Virus record (IMG/VR): IMGVR_UViG_3300007539_000009
Span: 119,185-183,184 of that record
DNA from: a virus
Length of the DNA: 64,000 bases
Reading direction: 5' to 3' (one strand)
In this document: positions 10,340 to 19,079 of the stretch, one piece after another
How the letters are laid out: the number at the start of each line of letters is the position of its first letter
How positions within the stretch are numbered: the first letter of the stretch is position 1
Made by a program: the position numbers and the translations under genes
The notes under the pieces: model-generated
Database searches by the model: none
Told to the model about the DNA's origin: nothing
Seen by the model: the letters and a program-made list of their open reading frames with translations, nothing else

Positions 10340-10878
10340 GGCGGGCGGTCGTACTGCTGTTGCTGTGCGGCTGCGCCACCCCTAAGGTCGAAGACGGTGC
10401 ACGCGCCGTCTTTGATCTTACGGCAACGCCGTCGGATACGTCGACAGCTTGGGGCCTCGGCCTCTACGGCTACCGCACGAACCATCGTGTCGGTATGCAC
10501 TTCAACCTCCAAGCAACCATTGAGCATCGCGAGGAGTACGACTTCGTCGGAAACCCCTTCGGGGACCCGGTAGTCGGTGAAGAGCGTGACTTGTGGGCCT
10601 TCAACGTTGGCCCCACGTTACTGCTCATGGATACCGCAACCGTGGACTGGGGCCTGTTCGCAGGTCTAGGTTACGGCGGCGTGACCACGTACGACGTGCT
10701 AGATGATCCAACGGGTATCCTCAACGGGCCTGATGGTGTCTACCACGCCAAGCGTGACGAGGAAGCGGGTGTGAACTTCAACGTAGGCTCGCACTTGCTG
10801 ATCAACCGTGCGGCGCTTGGCGCGTCGTACAGCACTCAACTCGAAGCAGTGTCGTTCCATGTCGGCGTTGCTTTCTAA
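10336..10878 (+). CDS. Lipoprotein with outer-membrane-barrel-like body
   Basis: This 180-residue protein starts with a lipoprotein signal peptide (MRRAVVLLLLCGCATP, lipobox L-C-G-C with acceptor Cys13). The body consists of alternating beta-type segments rich in Gly, Tyr and aromatic residues (TAWGLGLYGYRTNHRVGMHF, GLFAGLGYGGVTTYDV) and ends in Phe (FHVGVAF), as outer-membrane barrels do. Start chosen at 10336 because of the ATGA overlap with the gene before. A phage-encoded outer-membrane-type lipoprotein could alter the infected host's surface, for example in superinfection exclusion; this is inference. It points to a Gram-negative host. Confidence 0.65.
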   Translation: MRRAVVLLLLCGCATPKVEDGARAVFDLTATPSDTSTAWGLGLYGYRTNHRVGMHFNLQATIEHREEYDFVGNPFGDPVVGEERDLWAFNVGPTLLLMDTATVDWGLFAGLGYGGVTTYDVLDDPTGILNGPDGVYHAKRDEEAGVNFNVGSHLLINRAALGASYSTQLEAVSFHVGVAF

Positions 10879-10889
10879 TGAGTAGAACA

Positions 10890-10930
10890 CTTCTCTGCTG
10901 GAGTGCACTCAGCAGCGTCGGGACTGAGTG
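10890..10930 (+). other. Hairpin before the tRNA cluster
   Basis: CTGCTGGAGTG followed by CACTCAGCAG forms a tight 10-bp inverted repeat just after the lipoprotein gene and ahead of the first tRNA. There is no following T-run, so a classical terminator is not supported. It may be a processing or stability element. Confidence 0.3.
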
Positions 10931-10996
10931 ATATCCTGGTACCGACACAGGAGGCGGCGCGCTCTTACCAGGGAGCTGAACCGTCGCCTCCTCCTC

Positions 10997-11069
10997 GCCG
11001 GCGTAGCTCAATTGGTAGAGCTCCTGACTTGTAATCAGGTGGTTGCAGGTTCAAATCCTGTCGCCGGCT
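10997..11069 (+). tRNA. tRNA-Thr (TGT)
   Basis: A cloverleaf can be drawn: acceptor GCCGGCG pairs with CGCCGGC, anticodon stem CCTGA/TCAGG with loop CTTGTAA, so the anticodon is TGT. The T-loop is TTCAAAT. Unlike the other tRNA genes here, CCA is not encoded. Confidence 0.92.
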
Positions 11070-11371
11070 CCGTGCACGTGTGCGGTCAGTCCAACTGCGC
11101 ACGCAGCTGTCCTTAGGGGGATGTTCCGGCTTATCCCTTGGGATGATGTTGTTAGCTGTCGGGTCGCCGGAAGACCCGTCCATACTCTTCTGCTCGTGAC
11201 GTATCGACTAGACGGCAGAACGGTCCGGGTGGCGCCGACTAAATTTGCTACCAGCGGGTGTCGATTCCCTGCTGGCGGGAGAATGCGCAGAACTTGTGCT
11301 TGGATCGGGCACAAGGGAGCACTCCCAAGTACGATCCAGGGAGTGGCGGCGCGTCCGTCACTCCTTTTACT
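11070..11371 (+). other. Spacer between tRNA-Thr and tRNA-Asn, no gene seen
   Basis: I see no convincing coding region here. The stretch has several short inverted repeats: CGGGTC with GACCCG, CACTCCC with GGGAGTG, and CCAGC..GCTGG around a T-arm-like core near 11258-11278. The last could be a tRNA remnant, but no acceptor or anticodon stem could be built around it. Confidence 0.4.
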
Positions 11372-11448
11372 TCCCCCGTAGCTCAGCTGGTTAGAGCGTC
11401 CGCCTGTTAAGCGGAATGTCGTAGGTTCAAGTCCTACCGGGGGAGCCA
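11372..11448 (+). tRNA. tRNA-Asn (GTT), first copy
   Basis: Acceptor TCCCCCG pairs with CGGGGGA. The anticodon stem TCCGC/GCGGA encloses CTGTTAA, anticodon GTT. CCA is encoded. The 3' half is identical to that of the second tRNA-Asn at 12032-12108. Confidence 0.95.
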
Positions 11449-11452
11449 CCAC

Positions 11453-11539
11453 GGAGGCGTGGCAGAGCGGCCGAATGCACCGGTTTTGAAAATCGGCGAC
11501 TGTAATGGTCCGGGGGTTCGAATCCCTCCGCCTCCGCCA
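11453..11539 (+). tRNA. tRNA-Ser (TGA)
   Basis: Acceptor GGAGGCG pairs with CGCCTCC. The anticodon stem CCGGT/ATCGG encloses TTTGAAA, anticodon TGA. A long variable arm is present, as expected for a class II tRNA. CCA is encoded. Confidence 0.95.
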
Positions 11540-11603
11540 TCTCTAGGAGTAAACATGGGTGCAAAGGTAGTGCATTTCTGGCTCCCTCGCACCTACCACA
11601 CCC

Positions 11604-11679
11604 GGGCGATTAACTCAGTTGGTAGAGTGCTTCCCTTACAAGGAAGAAGTCGGCGGTTCGAGTCCGCCATCGCCCACCA
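11604..11679 (+). tRNA. tRNA-Val (TAC)
   Basis: Acceptor GGGCGAT pairs with ATCGCCC. The anticodon stem CTTCC/GGAAG encloses CTTACAA, anticodon TAC. CCA is encoded. Confidence 0.95.
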
Positions 11680-11874
11680 TGCACCGACACGTTCAACTGG
11701 TAAGCCGCAAGAGCCGGAACGTGTTGCGCAGTAAGGCTCCAGGGTCCTTCGGTACCCGTCATGCCGCCCGGTGCAGGGGCGGTGGAGTCTCCCTCCTTTC
11801 TCTTGCTTCGGCAAGTCGAACGCCGTACAGCCGCTGACCTGTATGTATCTGCGGAAGTCAGCACCCTCATCTCC
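11680..11874 (+). other. Structured spacer between tRNA-Val and tRNA-Met
   Basis: This 195-base gap carries no credible gene but is dense in inverted repeats: ACACGTTC with GAACGTGT (about 11690-11726), GGGTCC-TTCG-GGTACCC-like, CCGCCC with GGGGCGG, and GCTGAC with GTCAGC near the end. It could be a small structured RNA transcribed with the tRNAs; no known RNA family is recognised. Confidence 0.35.
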
Positions 11875-11951
11875 GGGCCGGTAGCTCAGTCGGTTAGAGC
11901 AGGCGACTCATAATCGCTCGGTCCCCAGTTCAAGTCTGGGCCGGCCCACCA
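11875..11951 (+). tRNA. tRNA-Met (CAT)
   Basis: Acceptor GGGCCGG pairs with CCGGCCC. The anticodon loop CTCATAA gives CAT. The body resembles elongator tRNA-Met, but a lysidine-modified Ile tRNA cannot be excluded from sequence alone. CCA is encoded. Confidence 0.92.
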
Positions 11952-11953
11952 CC

Positions 11954-12030
11954 GGGTACATAGCTCAGTCGCATAGAGCGGCTGCCTTCTAAGCAGCATG
12001 TCGCAGGTTCGAGCCCTGCCGCACTCACCA
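11954..12030 (+). tRNA. tRNA-Arg (TCT), imperfect acceptor stem
   Basis: The anticodon stem GCTGC/GCAGC encloses CTTCTAA, anticodon TCT, and the T-arm (GCAGG..CCTGC) is perfect. The acceptor stem GGGTACA against CGCACTC has two A-C mismatches (5:68 and 7:66) and one G-T pair. CCA is encoded. It may be decaying, or it may need repair or editing to work. Confidence 0.8.
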
Positions 12031-12031
12031 C

Positions 12032-12108
12032 TCCCCGGCAGCTCAGTTGGTCAGAGCGTCGGATTGTTAATCCGAATGTCGTAGGTTCAAGTCCTACCGG
12101 GGGAGCCA
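12032..12108 (+). tRNA. tRNA-Asn (GTT), second copy
   Basis: Acceptor TCCCCGG against CGGGGGA has one G-G mismatch at the sixth pair. The anticodon loop TTGTTAA gives GTT. The 3' half, from the variable region through CCA, is identical to the first tRNA-Asn, while the 5' half differs. This suggests recombination or partial duplication. Confidence 0.9.
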
Positions 12109-12114
12109 CCCAAC

Positions 12115-12199
12115 GATCCTGTGGCGAAATAGGTAGACGCGGCGGACTTAAAATCCGCAGCCTTCGGGCGTGGGGGTTCGAGTCCCCCCAGGATCACCA
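12115..12199 (+). tRNA. tRNA-Leu (TAA)
   Basis: Acceptor GATCCTG pairs with CAGGATC. The anticodon stem GCGGA/TCCGC encloses CTTAAAA, anticodon TAA. A long variable arm is present and CCA is encoded. A TTCTTTTTT run directly after it may end the tRNA transcript. Confidence 0.95.
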
Positions 12200-12218
12200 C
12201 CAAGGCTTCTTTTTTAGC

Positions 12219-13445
12219 TCACCGAGCCTCACGCCAGGTAATCGACCCCTCGATGTCCTGGTTCGTCCCGAGCGGACGAGCGCACAGCACGATCTCGTCG
12301 GGCGTCCCGTCGATCGCCGAGCCCAACCGGATAGCGCTCTGGAGCACCGCGACAGCACCGGCCGACGCTGACCCACTAGCTCCCGCAATGAACCCTCCGT
12401 CGAGCACCGTGCCCCCCGTGACCGTGTTCGCCGTCGCACCCGTCGCCGTCTGCGCTGCGCTGTTCGCCACATCGCCGTAGGTGAAGGTTCCAGCCACGGT
12501 CGGATTCAGGATCAGGAGCCACTCGAAGTCGCCGCCCGTCTGGTCGATGATCGACGTGCGCGCAAGGTCCACCGTCGAGTCGAGCTGCCCGGACTTCAGC
12601 CGGATGCCGACGATCGCGTACACCGTGTTCGCCGCGTTGGCATCGACGTGCGTACCGCTCGTGCTCGCGTAGTGCAGCGTGCCCGTGTCCTGACGCCCGC
12701 CCTCGCTCACTACGGAGGAGCAGATGTGCTCCAGCGTCGAGGCCGCGCCCGTCCCGTCGTTCTCGATCTCGTAGCGCACCGGCAGGTTCGGCGTGCTCAT
12801 GTAGACCTGCGACAGGTTGTTCGCGTTGTTGACCTGATGAACGTAGTGGATCACGCCATCGATCATGAAGCCGAAGCGGACCGCACCGACGCCGAGCCAC
12901 TCGAAGTCGATGATCAGGATCTGCGCCTTCGTGAAGTCGATCACCATACCGGACGGGCCGGTACCATCCAGCGGGTCGATGTTCCACGACGCCTGCGCGA
13001 CCACCGTATCCACCGCCGAGCCCGACGAGAACGTCCGAACGCCGACGCCGTACGTGCCCTCGGCGTCCTCCAGGAACAGGCCGTTGTCGTCGTCGAAGTA
13101 CCCGACCCGGCGAGTGATGCCGGTCCCGCCGCCCGACTTGTCCAGCACGAACGTCGCGAAGATGAGCTGCGACTTACCAGGCTGGTAGTTGAAGCGAATG
13201 AACGTCTGACGCACGCGCACGCCTGCGGTCGTCGTTCCGACGCCGATGGTCGTGCTCGCCGTGTTCGCTCCGTGCGACGAAGATGTCCCCGACCCGCTCG
13301 TCTCCTGATCGTCCCAGAACAGCGCCTGCGAGTCGTGAATCTGCTTCGAGTCGAAGACCGTGTACGGCTCAGATACTCGAAGCCGGGCGAAAGCGTCTAG
13401 CTGGTCAGAGGTAATGGCAGCTTCAATCGACTTCAGGTATGTCAT
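12219..13445 (-). CDS. Beta-rich virion protein
   Basis: A protein of 408 residues beginning MTYLKSIEAA. The segment FARLRVSEPYTVFDSKQ, with the later FGFMIDGVIHYVH and TLEHICSSVVSEGG, resembles a widespread family of uncharacterised phage structural proteins with a jelly-roll-like body. The ATG at 13445 gives a four-base ATGA overlap with the gene upstream in transcription; a longer GTG start at 13454 is possible. Codon third positions are far richer in G/C than in the neighbouring fibre genes, which suggests a separate origin. It probably decorates the tail or capsid. Confidence 0.75.
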   Translation of the reverse strand: MTYLKSIEAAITSDQLDAFARLRVSEPYTVFDSKQIHDSQALFWDDQETSGSGTSSSHGANTASTTIGVGTTTAGVRVRQTFIRFNYQPGKSQLIFATFVLDKSGGGTGITRRVGYFDDDNGLFLEDAEGTYGVGVRTFSSGSAVDTVVAQASWNIDPLDGTGPSGMVIDFTKAQILIIDFEWLGVGAVRFGFMIDGVIHYVHQVNNANNLSQVYMSTPNLPVRYEIENDGTGAASTLEHICSSVVSEGGRQDTGTLHYASTSGTHVDANAANTVYAIVGIRLKSGQLDSTVDLARTSIIDQTGGDFEWLLILNPTVAGTFTYGDVANSAAQTATGATANTVTGGTVLDGGFIAGASGSASAGAVAVLQSAIRLGSAIDGTPDEIVLCARPLGTNQDIEGSITWREAR

Positions 13446-14656
13446 TTCACCCACCAGGTGGTCTTGGCCGCGTCGCAGCGGACGGTCAGGTTGTCTCCGC
13501 CTGTAGTCAGCTCAGTCGACGTTACGAAGTCGATCAACTCCGGGCTGGAGTCGACCTGAACTGTGATCGAGTTCCCGCTTTGATCGATCTTCTTGATGTC
13601 TACCACCCAGCCATCCGATGTGGCAGTAGGGGGCAGTGTCACAACCACCGGAGAAGGCGAGGCGTACACGGTGTACATACCAGGCTGGTCAACCGTGAAG
13701 CTGGATGTCCTGTCGTACAGACCACCTACCGCTGATGATGCGAGTAGGCCGAGCGTCACCCACCCGGTGTCTGCAGCGTTGCGCTGACGCAGCTGGCCGG
13801 AAGCAGTGTCTGCCCACAGCACGTACGGTCCCAGCGCGGGCGATGCCGCTGCGATCACGTACGTAGGACTAGTCGGACTTAGCGGTGCTGAGCCAGGCGG
13901 AAGGTCGGGCGACTGCAGGTATGTGGACAGCTGCGCATCAAGCGACGCCTGCGTCACGTACGTACCACCGGGACTAAACCCGATCGGACTCGTGAAGATC
14001 AGCGCAGCTTTCTCAATCGTCAGCAGCGTCTCAGTCCGCACCACGCCAGACAGATCTCTGGAGGTGATAGCCAGGCCCGGCTCGCGGTTCGCGTAATCAA
14101 AGTACGGAGACGGGCCTGGACGGCTGAACAGCTTTGCGTACCCAACCTCTGACGGAGGCCACAGCGCGGCGGTGTCGCTAATGTAGTTGGCCGGGCTTGT
14201 ACCGGGGCTCGCGGTAGTGCGGCCCATAGGCACTTGCAGGTAGTAGGCTTCAATGCCTGCAGGGCCAGTCAGAACTGCGCTGTTCGATACGGGGTCGAAG
14301 CCTTGCGAGCCTCGGCTCTGGCGCAGCGTGAAGTGGCCGTAGTCTTGGTTGAACGGGTTGTCAGGCACCCACCAGATCGAACCAGTGGGCGCCGACGGTC
14401 CGCCCCAGAAGCCTGCGCCGGCTGTGAGATCACCGACACCTTCAGCACCAAACAGAGCAAGTGCGGCGATCGAGGAGCTCGAATCAAAGCGGCCGGGCGT
14501 GCTCGGTGCTTCTGAGGTCCGATCTGTCTCCGTGCCTTCTGTGAACGTCTTCTGCCCAAGCACCACCTGGGCGATGGTCCCTCCCCCAGGTGCTGTTGTT
14601 TTACGCAGCAGAAGCTCGTTTGCTACGTCCGCAACTTGCTTGAGCGTTAACTGCAT
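13442..14656 (-). CDS. Tail fibre-like protein
   Basis: A 404-residue protein with an N-terminal helix (MQLTLKQVADVANELLLRK), a Gly/Ser/Pro-rich beta-type body and a C-terminal module containing DFVTSTELTTGG. A very similar segment (DFVTSTSFTTGG) occurs near the N-terminus of the 1200-residue fibre at 15243-18845, so the two share a module. It overlaps its neighbours by one to four bases on both sides, within the fibre operon 12219-18845. Confidence 0.7.
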   Translation of the reverse strand: MQLTLKQVADVANELLLRKTTAPGGGTIAQVVLGQKTFTEGTETDRTSEAPSTPGRFDSSSSIAALALFGAEGVGDLTAGAGFWGGPSAPTGSIWWVPDNPFNQDYGHFTLRQSRGSQGFDPVSNSAVLTGPAGIEAYYLQVPMGRTTASPGTSPANYISDTAALWPPSEVGYAKLFSRPGPSPYFDYANREPGLAITSRDLSGVVRTETLLTIEKAALIFTSPIGFSPGGTYVTQASLDAQLSTYLQSPDLPPGSAPLSPTSPTYVIAAASPALGPYVLWADTASGQLRQRNAADTGWVTLGLLASSAVGGLYDRTSSFTVDQPGMYTVYASPSPVVVTLPPTATSDGWVVDIKKIDQSGNSITVQVDSSPELIDFVTSTELTTGGDNLTVRCDAAKTTWWVK

Positions 14657-15243
14657 CAGGGCTTGGTCAGGCTAGACGGCGAAGCAGCAGTCGGGGCAGT
14701 TTGACCGCTGCCGTTAGGGTTGAGCCACGCAATGGACATCGCGTAGCTACCAGACCCTAGAGCCGACGTGTCGTAGTTCAGCGTGATGTTAGTGCCATCA
14801 TCGCTGAAAGAGTCAGCGTCTTGCGTAGCGACAGTGATGCCATCCTGCACCACTGCGTAGCGCCCGTCTTCTCTGCGAGTGCGGTTCGATTCACGAGGGA
14901 TTGTGAACGTGAACTGGTTCGAGGGAGAGTCGTTGGCAACGCCTACTGTACCCGAAGGTGCGGCCCAAGGAAGCGCAACCCCGGTAGCCAGCGTCTGGAA
15001 CCGGAGCTCCTCGAACTGGCGGCGCGGGTACTTGCTACCGATGTGCTCAACCTGCGAAGAGCGGCGGTTGACGACAACGAGCTGCGCCCGATAGGCGGTC
15101 AACAGCCGATCACGATCGGCCTTGCTGAACTCTCGCAACTCATTCTCGTTCCAGCCGCTAACCCCTCGGGGGCGGCTGTCGCCTGAGTTGTTGCTGGTCC
15201 ATGCGATGTAGTAGGAGTCCGGGATGCTGTACGGTTTGCTCAT
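14656..15243 (-). CDS. Virion-associated protein of unknown function
   Basis: A protein of 195 residues. The N-terminal half is charged and helical (ELREFSKADRDRLLTAYRAQ). The C-terminal half looks like a small immunoglobulin-like beta domain (VQDGITVATQDADSFSDDGT). It is linked by single-base overlaps to the fibre genes on both sides, so it is probably a fibre adaptor or tip component. No family is recognised. Confidence 0.6.
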   Translation of the reverse strand: MSKPYSIPDSYYIAWTSNNSGDSRPRGVSGWNENELREFSKADRDRLLTAYRAQLVVVNRRSSQVEHIGSKYPRRQFEELRFQTLATGVALPWAAPSGTVGVANDSPSNQFTFTIPRESNRTRREDGRYAVVQDGITVATQDADSFSDDGTNITLNYDTSALGSGSYAMSIAWLNPNGSGQTAPTAASPSSLTKP

Positions 15244-18200
15244 CAGATTAGGCGAGTTTGGTATCGGATCTGCACTGCGTCAGACGGTGAGGAGCCTGAC
15301 AGGGCGTAGGCCAGGTTCAGGTACGACGGACTAGTGGGCGACATGCTGCGGTGCACTTCGACCGTGCGCGTCGTGTCCGCGAGGTCATAGCTGAAGTAGC
15401 GATCATCGATCGTGAGACCGTTAATCGATACTTCGACTGAGTCGCCGACAAGCACATTGTCGGATCCTGACCCGACTGCAAATGAGTACGTTCCACTGCT
15501 GACTGCAGGAATACCTACTCCAGTGAACAGCTGCTTCTGAGGCGGGTTGAACCCGAGCCCTGACTCAGCAGTAGCAGTGAAGTACGCCGTGTCGTACTTG
15601 AGGCCCCAAGCAGAGTCCGGCGAGCTAGGCGATAGCGCACCGAGCGGGGCCGCGCTAACACCTACGGGCCCTGACTCATCAGTAGCACTGACCAGCCCGA
15701 ATGAGCCGACCGTGATGCCGTCTGCTTCGACGAAGCCAGCAGTGCTGATGGTGAGACCGCTACCCACCTTGACTGCAATGATCTCAGCAGAGAGCGCATC
15801 TGGGCTCCATCCTTTGGCGGTAACAGGTGAGCTCGATAGCTTCCCTGACTGCACCAACGACTTGTACGAGCCAAGGCCAGTAGGCAGGCGGTTAGAGTCA
15901 ACCGGCTCGAGGATCGTCGCGCCAAGTGCCAGATGACGGAGACCAATCGAGTTGATGGTCGGGACGATCCGATGGATGCGATCTTGATCTGCTGACAGCA
16001 GCGTGCCGCCGTTCTGCAGAACCGAGATACCCAGCGCCTCGATCGTGCCTTTGCCTTGGCCGTCCGGTCCGAGGTAGTCCTCGTGCTCGCGACCAAGAGT
16101 GGCAACGCGCCAACCAGGCTCTACTGCGTTCGGCGACAGCAGGTACGCCGACGGGCTGGCGGTGTAGTGCGCCGGAGTCGGACTGATGCCAGCAAACTGC
16201 TCGATGCCCACTGCCTTCAGCAGCGGAGAGCTCGAGCCGGATGCGCGGACGCGGGCAAGGTCGAGCTTGGCGAACCCAACCTGCTCGTCAGCAAGCGTGA
16301 GCTCGTTAGTGACCGCGATCTCGAACTCGGTGCCGACATCCAGGCTCAGCCCCTGAGCTGTTGATGTCAGGCCCGACGGGCTATCCAGCTGAACCTTAGA
16401 CCCGGTGACGGTACCGAGTACCAGCGTGTTGCCAGAGAACGCAAACTCAGGTGAGTTGACGTCCAGTGAGATCGGACTGCCCTTGATGCCAGAAGGCGAA
16501 GCCAGATTGAGGGAGGCAGCGTTCAGTCCACCTGCCGCCACCTGCGTTGATGTAATGCTGTTAGGCAGAATGGCCAGTTGATCAGCAACTACACCGATCG
16601 GCGATGCCACATCGATGATGATGTTGCCACTAGCATTAGCTACAAGCGGCGCTTCCTTGGGCACAGCCGAAGCAGGAACACCAAAGCCGCTGACAAACGC
16701 AGCGCTAGTCAGCGAACCGTCGCGGACGCGGATGCCACCCGTCGAGTCATCAACTTGGATGGTGCCGTCCGAGCTGGGGTTGTGGATGTTGATCGACAAC
16801 CCGCTCGATGTGCGGTTGAGGCCCGAGCCGCTGGCGAGCTTGATACGGATCAGATCTGTGTCGTCGTCCTCGAGCCCTGAATCAGCCGGCAGGCCGAGCT
16901 TGGAGAACGTGATGCTCTGATCGACCAAGGCGTCGGTGTTGATCGACTCCTGGGCAATAGAGATGCCGTCTTCCGTGTGGATCAACGGGCGCGTGGCGTC
17001 ACTGACTGGATTGCCTGTGATCCGGAAGTCGGCGATGTCTCCGGCGAGCTTGACCGTCAGCCCGTCGAACTGCGTATCTAGGAAGTCAACCGTACCGCCG
17101 ATGACCTGATCCGCCAGCAGCTTGACAGCTGTGATCGACCGGTTGCCGTACTTAGTGGTGGTGACCCCACCATCGACAATCTCTAGGTTGCCTCGCTGGT
17201 CGAAGTCGAGGCCCGGGGAGTTGTTAGGCGCTAGAGAGACTTTGAGCGTCTGACCTCCGCTGACTGAAGACGCGAGCGTCAGTCCAGTCATGTCGGCGAT
17301 GGTGTTCGCCCGTATCGTCACCTCACCACCGGTGACGGCCAGGCCCCCGGTTATCGGGAACGACGCAATGCCTGGTGTGTCAGCAGTCGCTTCGTCACCA
17401 AAGGTGTAGCGAATGGCGAACGAGGTGCGCGCTGGCGACGACGGCGACTGCACGTCAAGCAGCCACAGGTCTCCTGTCTCCGCAACAGTGAATAGCGTGT
17501 CGACCGTGGGCGTCTCGTACGACCAGCTCGTGCCGTCCCAGAACGCGAAGGCACAGCTGTTGCCGCTCCAAACACCAGGCGCCGCAGTAGCTGAGTCGAC
17601 TGACGTCAGGTAGTACGTGTTGGCTGTCAATGACGTCGGGAACACACCGTCCGGTACTAGCTGGACCGGCTCGTGCCACTGAATCGTCAGTCCGTACGAT
17701 GCTGCCGAGATCAGAGTGGTAATCTCGTTCTGCGTCAGCAGCGAATCAAGGCCAGCTGCCACGAACGGCGAGCCGCTCATGACGATACGGCTCGTGCCTA
17801 GGTCAATGGCAGGTGCCAGCGCGTCATCAAACGCAATCGTGCCACTGACGTTGGTGCTTGTGCCCCCGAGCGGAACGTAGGTGTCGTCAGTGACCTTGAG
17901 GCCGCTCGCTCCGAGGCTGAGCGAACCGCCGTCCAAGTCCACGGCCACCGCACCTTGCGAGATGCTGAGACCGGACGATGCGTTAGTGAACACCGCACCG
18001 AGCCCAGTACCGTTAGCACGCGGCAGATACGGACTGGTCAGCGGGTTCGGCAGGTTTAGTACACCGCCGGAGTACGCCAACGAGGACCCGACGATGATCG
18101 AGCCGGGTGAGCTCGCAGTGGCCAGAGGCACCTGACCAGGCGACAGCACCTTCGTGTACTCGTAAGCACTGGACAGGCGGAGTTGCGGGCTGCCAGTAGT

Positions 18201-18845
18201 GTCCAGCACCACAGCACCGGAGCCAGCCCCTGCAGCGACGCCCGGCAGCGACAGCACGCCCGAGACACTGACCAGGACCGTAGGGTCGGGGCTCGCTTGC
18301 AGGACGCCGCCCAGCACCGACGCAGACGCCGGGTTGATTTCCAGCGCGCCGCCACCACCTGTCGTGAACGACGTAGACGTGACGAAGTCAACAGCGCCAC
18401 CAATGAGCTGGACAGGCTGGTTTGCCGCAACCGAGACGAACAGCTGGTCGCCCAGGAGGTCAAGGCCGAGCCCGTCGATAGTGACACCACCAACTTGGGT
18501 GTCAGTTGCGACCGGGGGCGTGAAGTAGCCTGAGAACGCGGAGGCTACTAGCGGGTCAGAGCCGTTAGGGCTGTGCGTTGACGCGTGAGGTGCGGGCGAG
18601 AAGTCGCTGACGTTGAGGGTCAGCGCACCTCCAGAAACAGTCAGCCCGAACCCGTAGGACAGGCCGACTACACCTCCCGTGTTGGTGATGGGCGGGCTAA
18701 CTGGTATCGATGTTGAGGGCAGCGTTTCCGTGCCTTCAAACACACCGGACGGCGTGATCCCTAGGCTGGACGCCGCAATCTGCGACAGCCGTGTCTGGCC
18801 TGCACCCGTTACGGGCGTGCCTGTGCAGGGATCAAGCTCTGCCAT
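15243..18845 (-). CDS. Long tail fibre protein, 1200 residues
   Basis: The sequence is an extended series of beta-type repeats rich in Gly, Ser, Thr and Asn (recurrent GLTLASSVSGG-, LASPSGIKGSPIS- and LSLDVGTEF-like units), as in trimeric fibrous phage proteins. It has no membrane segment. The C-terminal 100 residues (GLTIDDRYFSYDLADTTRTV) look like a compact terminal domain, which would carry receptor contact. It is the first large gene of the fibre group 12219-18845, with genes abutting or overlapping. Confidence 0.75.
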   Translation of the reverse strand: MAELDPCTGTPVTGAGQTRLSQIAASSLGITPSGVFEGTETLPSTSIPVSPPITNTGGVVGLSYGFGLTVSGGALTLNVSDFSPAPHASTHSPNGSDPLVASAFSGYFTPPVATDTQVGGVTIDGLGLDLLGDQLFVSVAANQPVQLIGGAVDFVTSTSFTTGGGGALEINPASASVLGGVLQASPDPTVLVSVSGVLSLPGVAAGAGSGAVVLDTTGSPQLRLSSAYEYTKVLSPGQVPLATASSPGSIIVGSSLAYSGGVLNLPNPLTSPYLPRANGTGLGAVFTNASSGLSISQGAVAVDLDGGSLSLGASGLKVTDDTYVPLGGTSTNVSGTIAFDDALAPAIDLGTSRIVMSGSPFVAAGLDSLLTQNEITTLISAASYGLTIQWHEPVQLVPDGVFPTSLTANTYYLTSVDSATAAPGVWSGNSCAFAFWDGTSWSYETPTVDTLFTVAETGDLWLLDVQSPSSPARTSFAIRYTFGDEATADTPGIASFPITGGLAVTGGEVTIRANTIADMTGLTLASSVSGGQTLKVSLAPNNSPGLDFDQRGNLEIVDGGVTTTKYGNRSITAVKLLADQVIGGTVDFLDTQFDGLTVKLAGDIADFRITGNPVSDATRPLIHTEDGISIAQESINTDALVDQSITFSKLGLPADSGLEDDDTDLIRIKLASGSGLNRTSSGLSINIHNPSSDGTIQVDDSTGGIRVRDGSLTSAAFVSGFGVPASAVPKEAPLVANASGNIIIDVASPIGVVADQLAILPNSITSTQVAAGGLNAASLNLASPSGIKGSPISLDVNSPEFAFSGNTLVLGTVTGSKVQLDSPSGLTSTAQGLSLDVGTEFEIAVTNELTLADEQVGFAKLDLARVRASGSSSPLLKAVGIEQFAGISPTPAHYTASPSAYLLSPNAVEPGWRVATLGREHEDYLGPDGQGKGTIEALGISVLQNGGTLLSADQDRIHRIVPTINSIGLRHLALGATILEPVDSNRLPTGLGSYKSLVQSGKLSSSPVTAKGWSPDALSAEIIAVKVGSGLTISTAGFVEADGITVGSFGLVSATDESGPVGVSAAPLGALSPSSPDSAWGLKYDTAYFTATAESGLGFNPPQKQLFTGVGIPAVSSGTYSFAVGSGSDNVLVGDSVEVSINGLTIDDRYFSYDLADTTRTVEVHRSMSPTSPSYLNLAYALSGSSPSDAVQIRYQTRLI

Positions 18846-18848
18846 GGA

Positions 18849-19079
18849 TCAACTTTCCGGGGGCTTAGGGGTTCGAGCGCTCATAAGGCCCAAACCGACG
18901 CTGAGGCCGTAAGGCCACTTGTTGCGAACAAGATGTGCCTTAGTTTCTTTGAGAGGTGCAGCTCTGAACGCGGCCAAGCGTCTGCTGACCGCAGGGCCTA
19001 TATTCCTGGCCTGGCTTGTCAAACCTTGCTTGAACGCGCGGAACAGCCCGGCCGCCGCCTCTTTCCTGAAGTCGCTCAT
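18849..19079 (-). CDS. Small basic protein
   Basis: A protein of 76 residues, rich in Lys, Arg and Ala (FRKEAAAGLFRAFKQGL). Its start shares bases with the stop of the gene at 19079-19417. Together with the next genes upstream it looks like one of several small, probably virion-packaged, peptides. Function unknown. Confidence 0.55.
   Translation of the reverse strand: MSDFRKEAAAGLFRAFKQGLTSQARNIGPAVSRRLAAFRAAPLKETKAHLVRNKWPYGLSVGLGLMSARTPKPPES

Noticed and set aside
11258-11290. An additional tRNA in the spacer after tRNA-Thr
   Set aside because: A T-arm-like hairpin is present but has an extra base in the stem, and no matching acceptor or anticodon stem was found.
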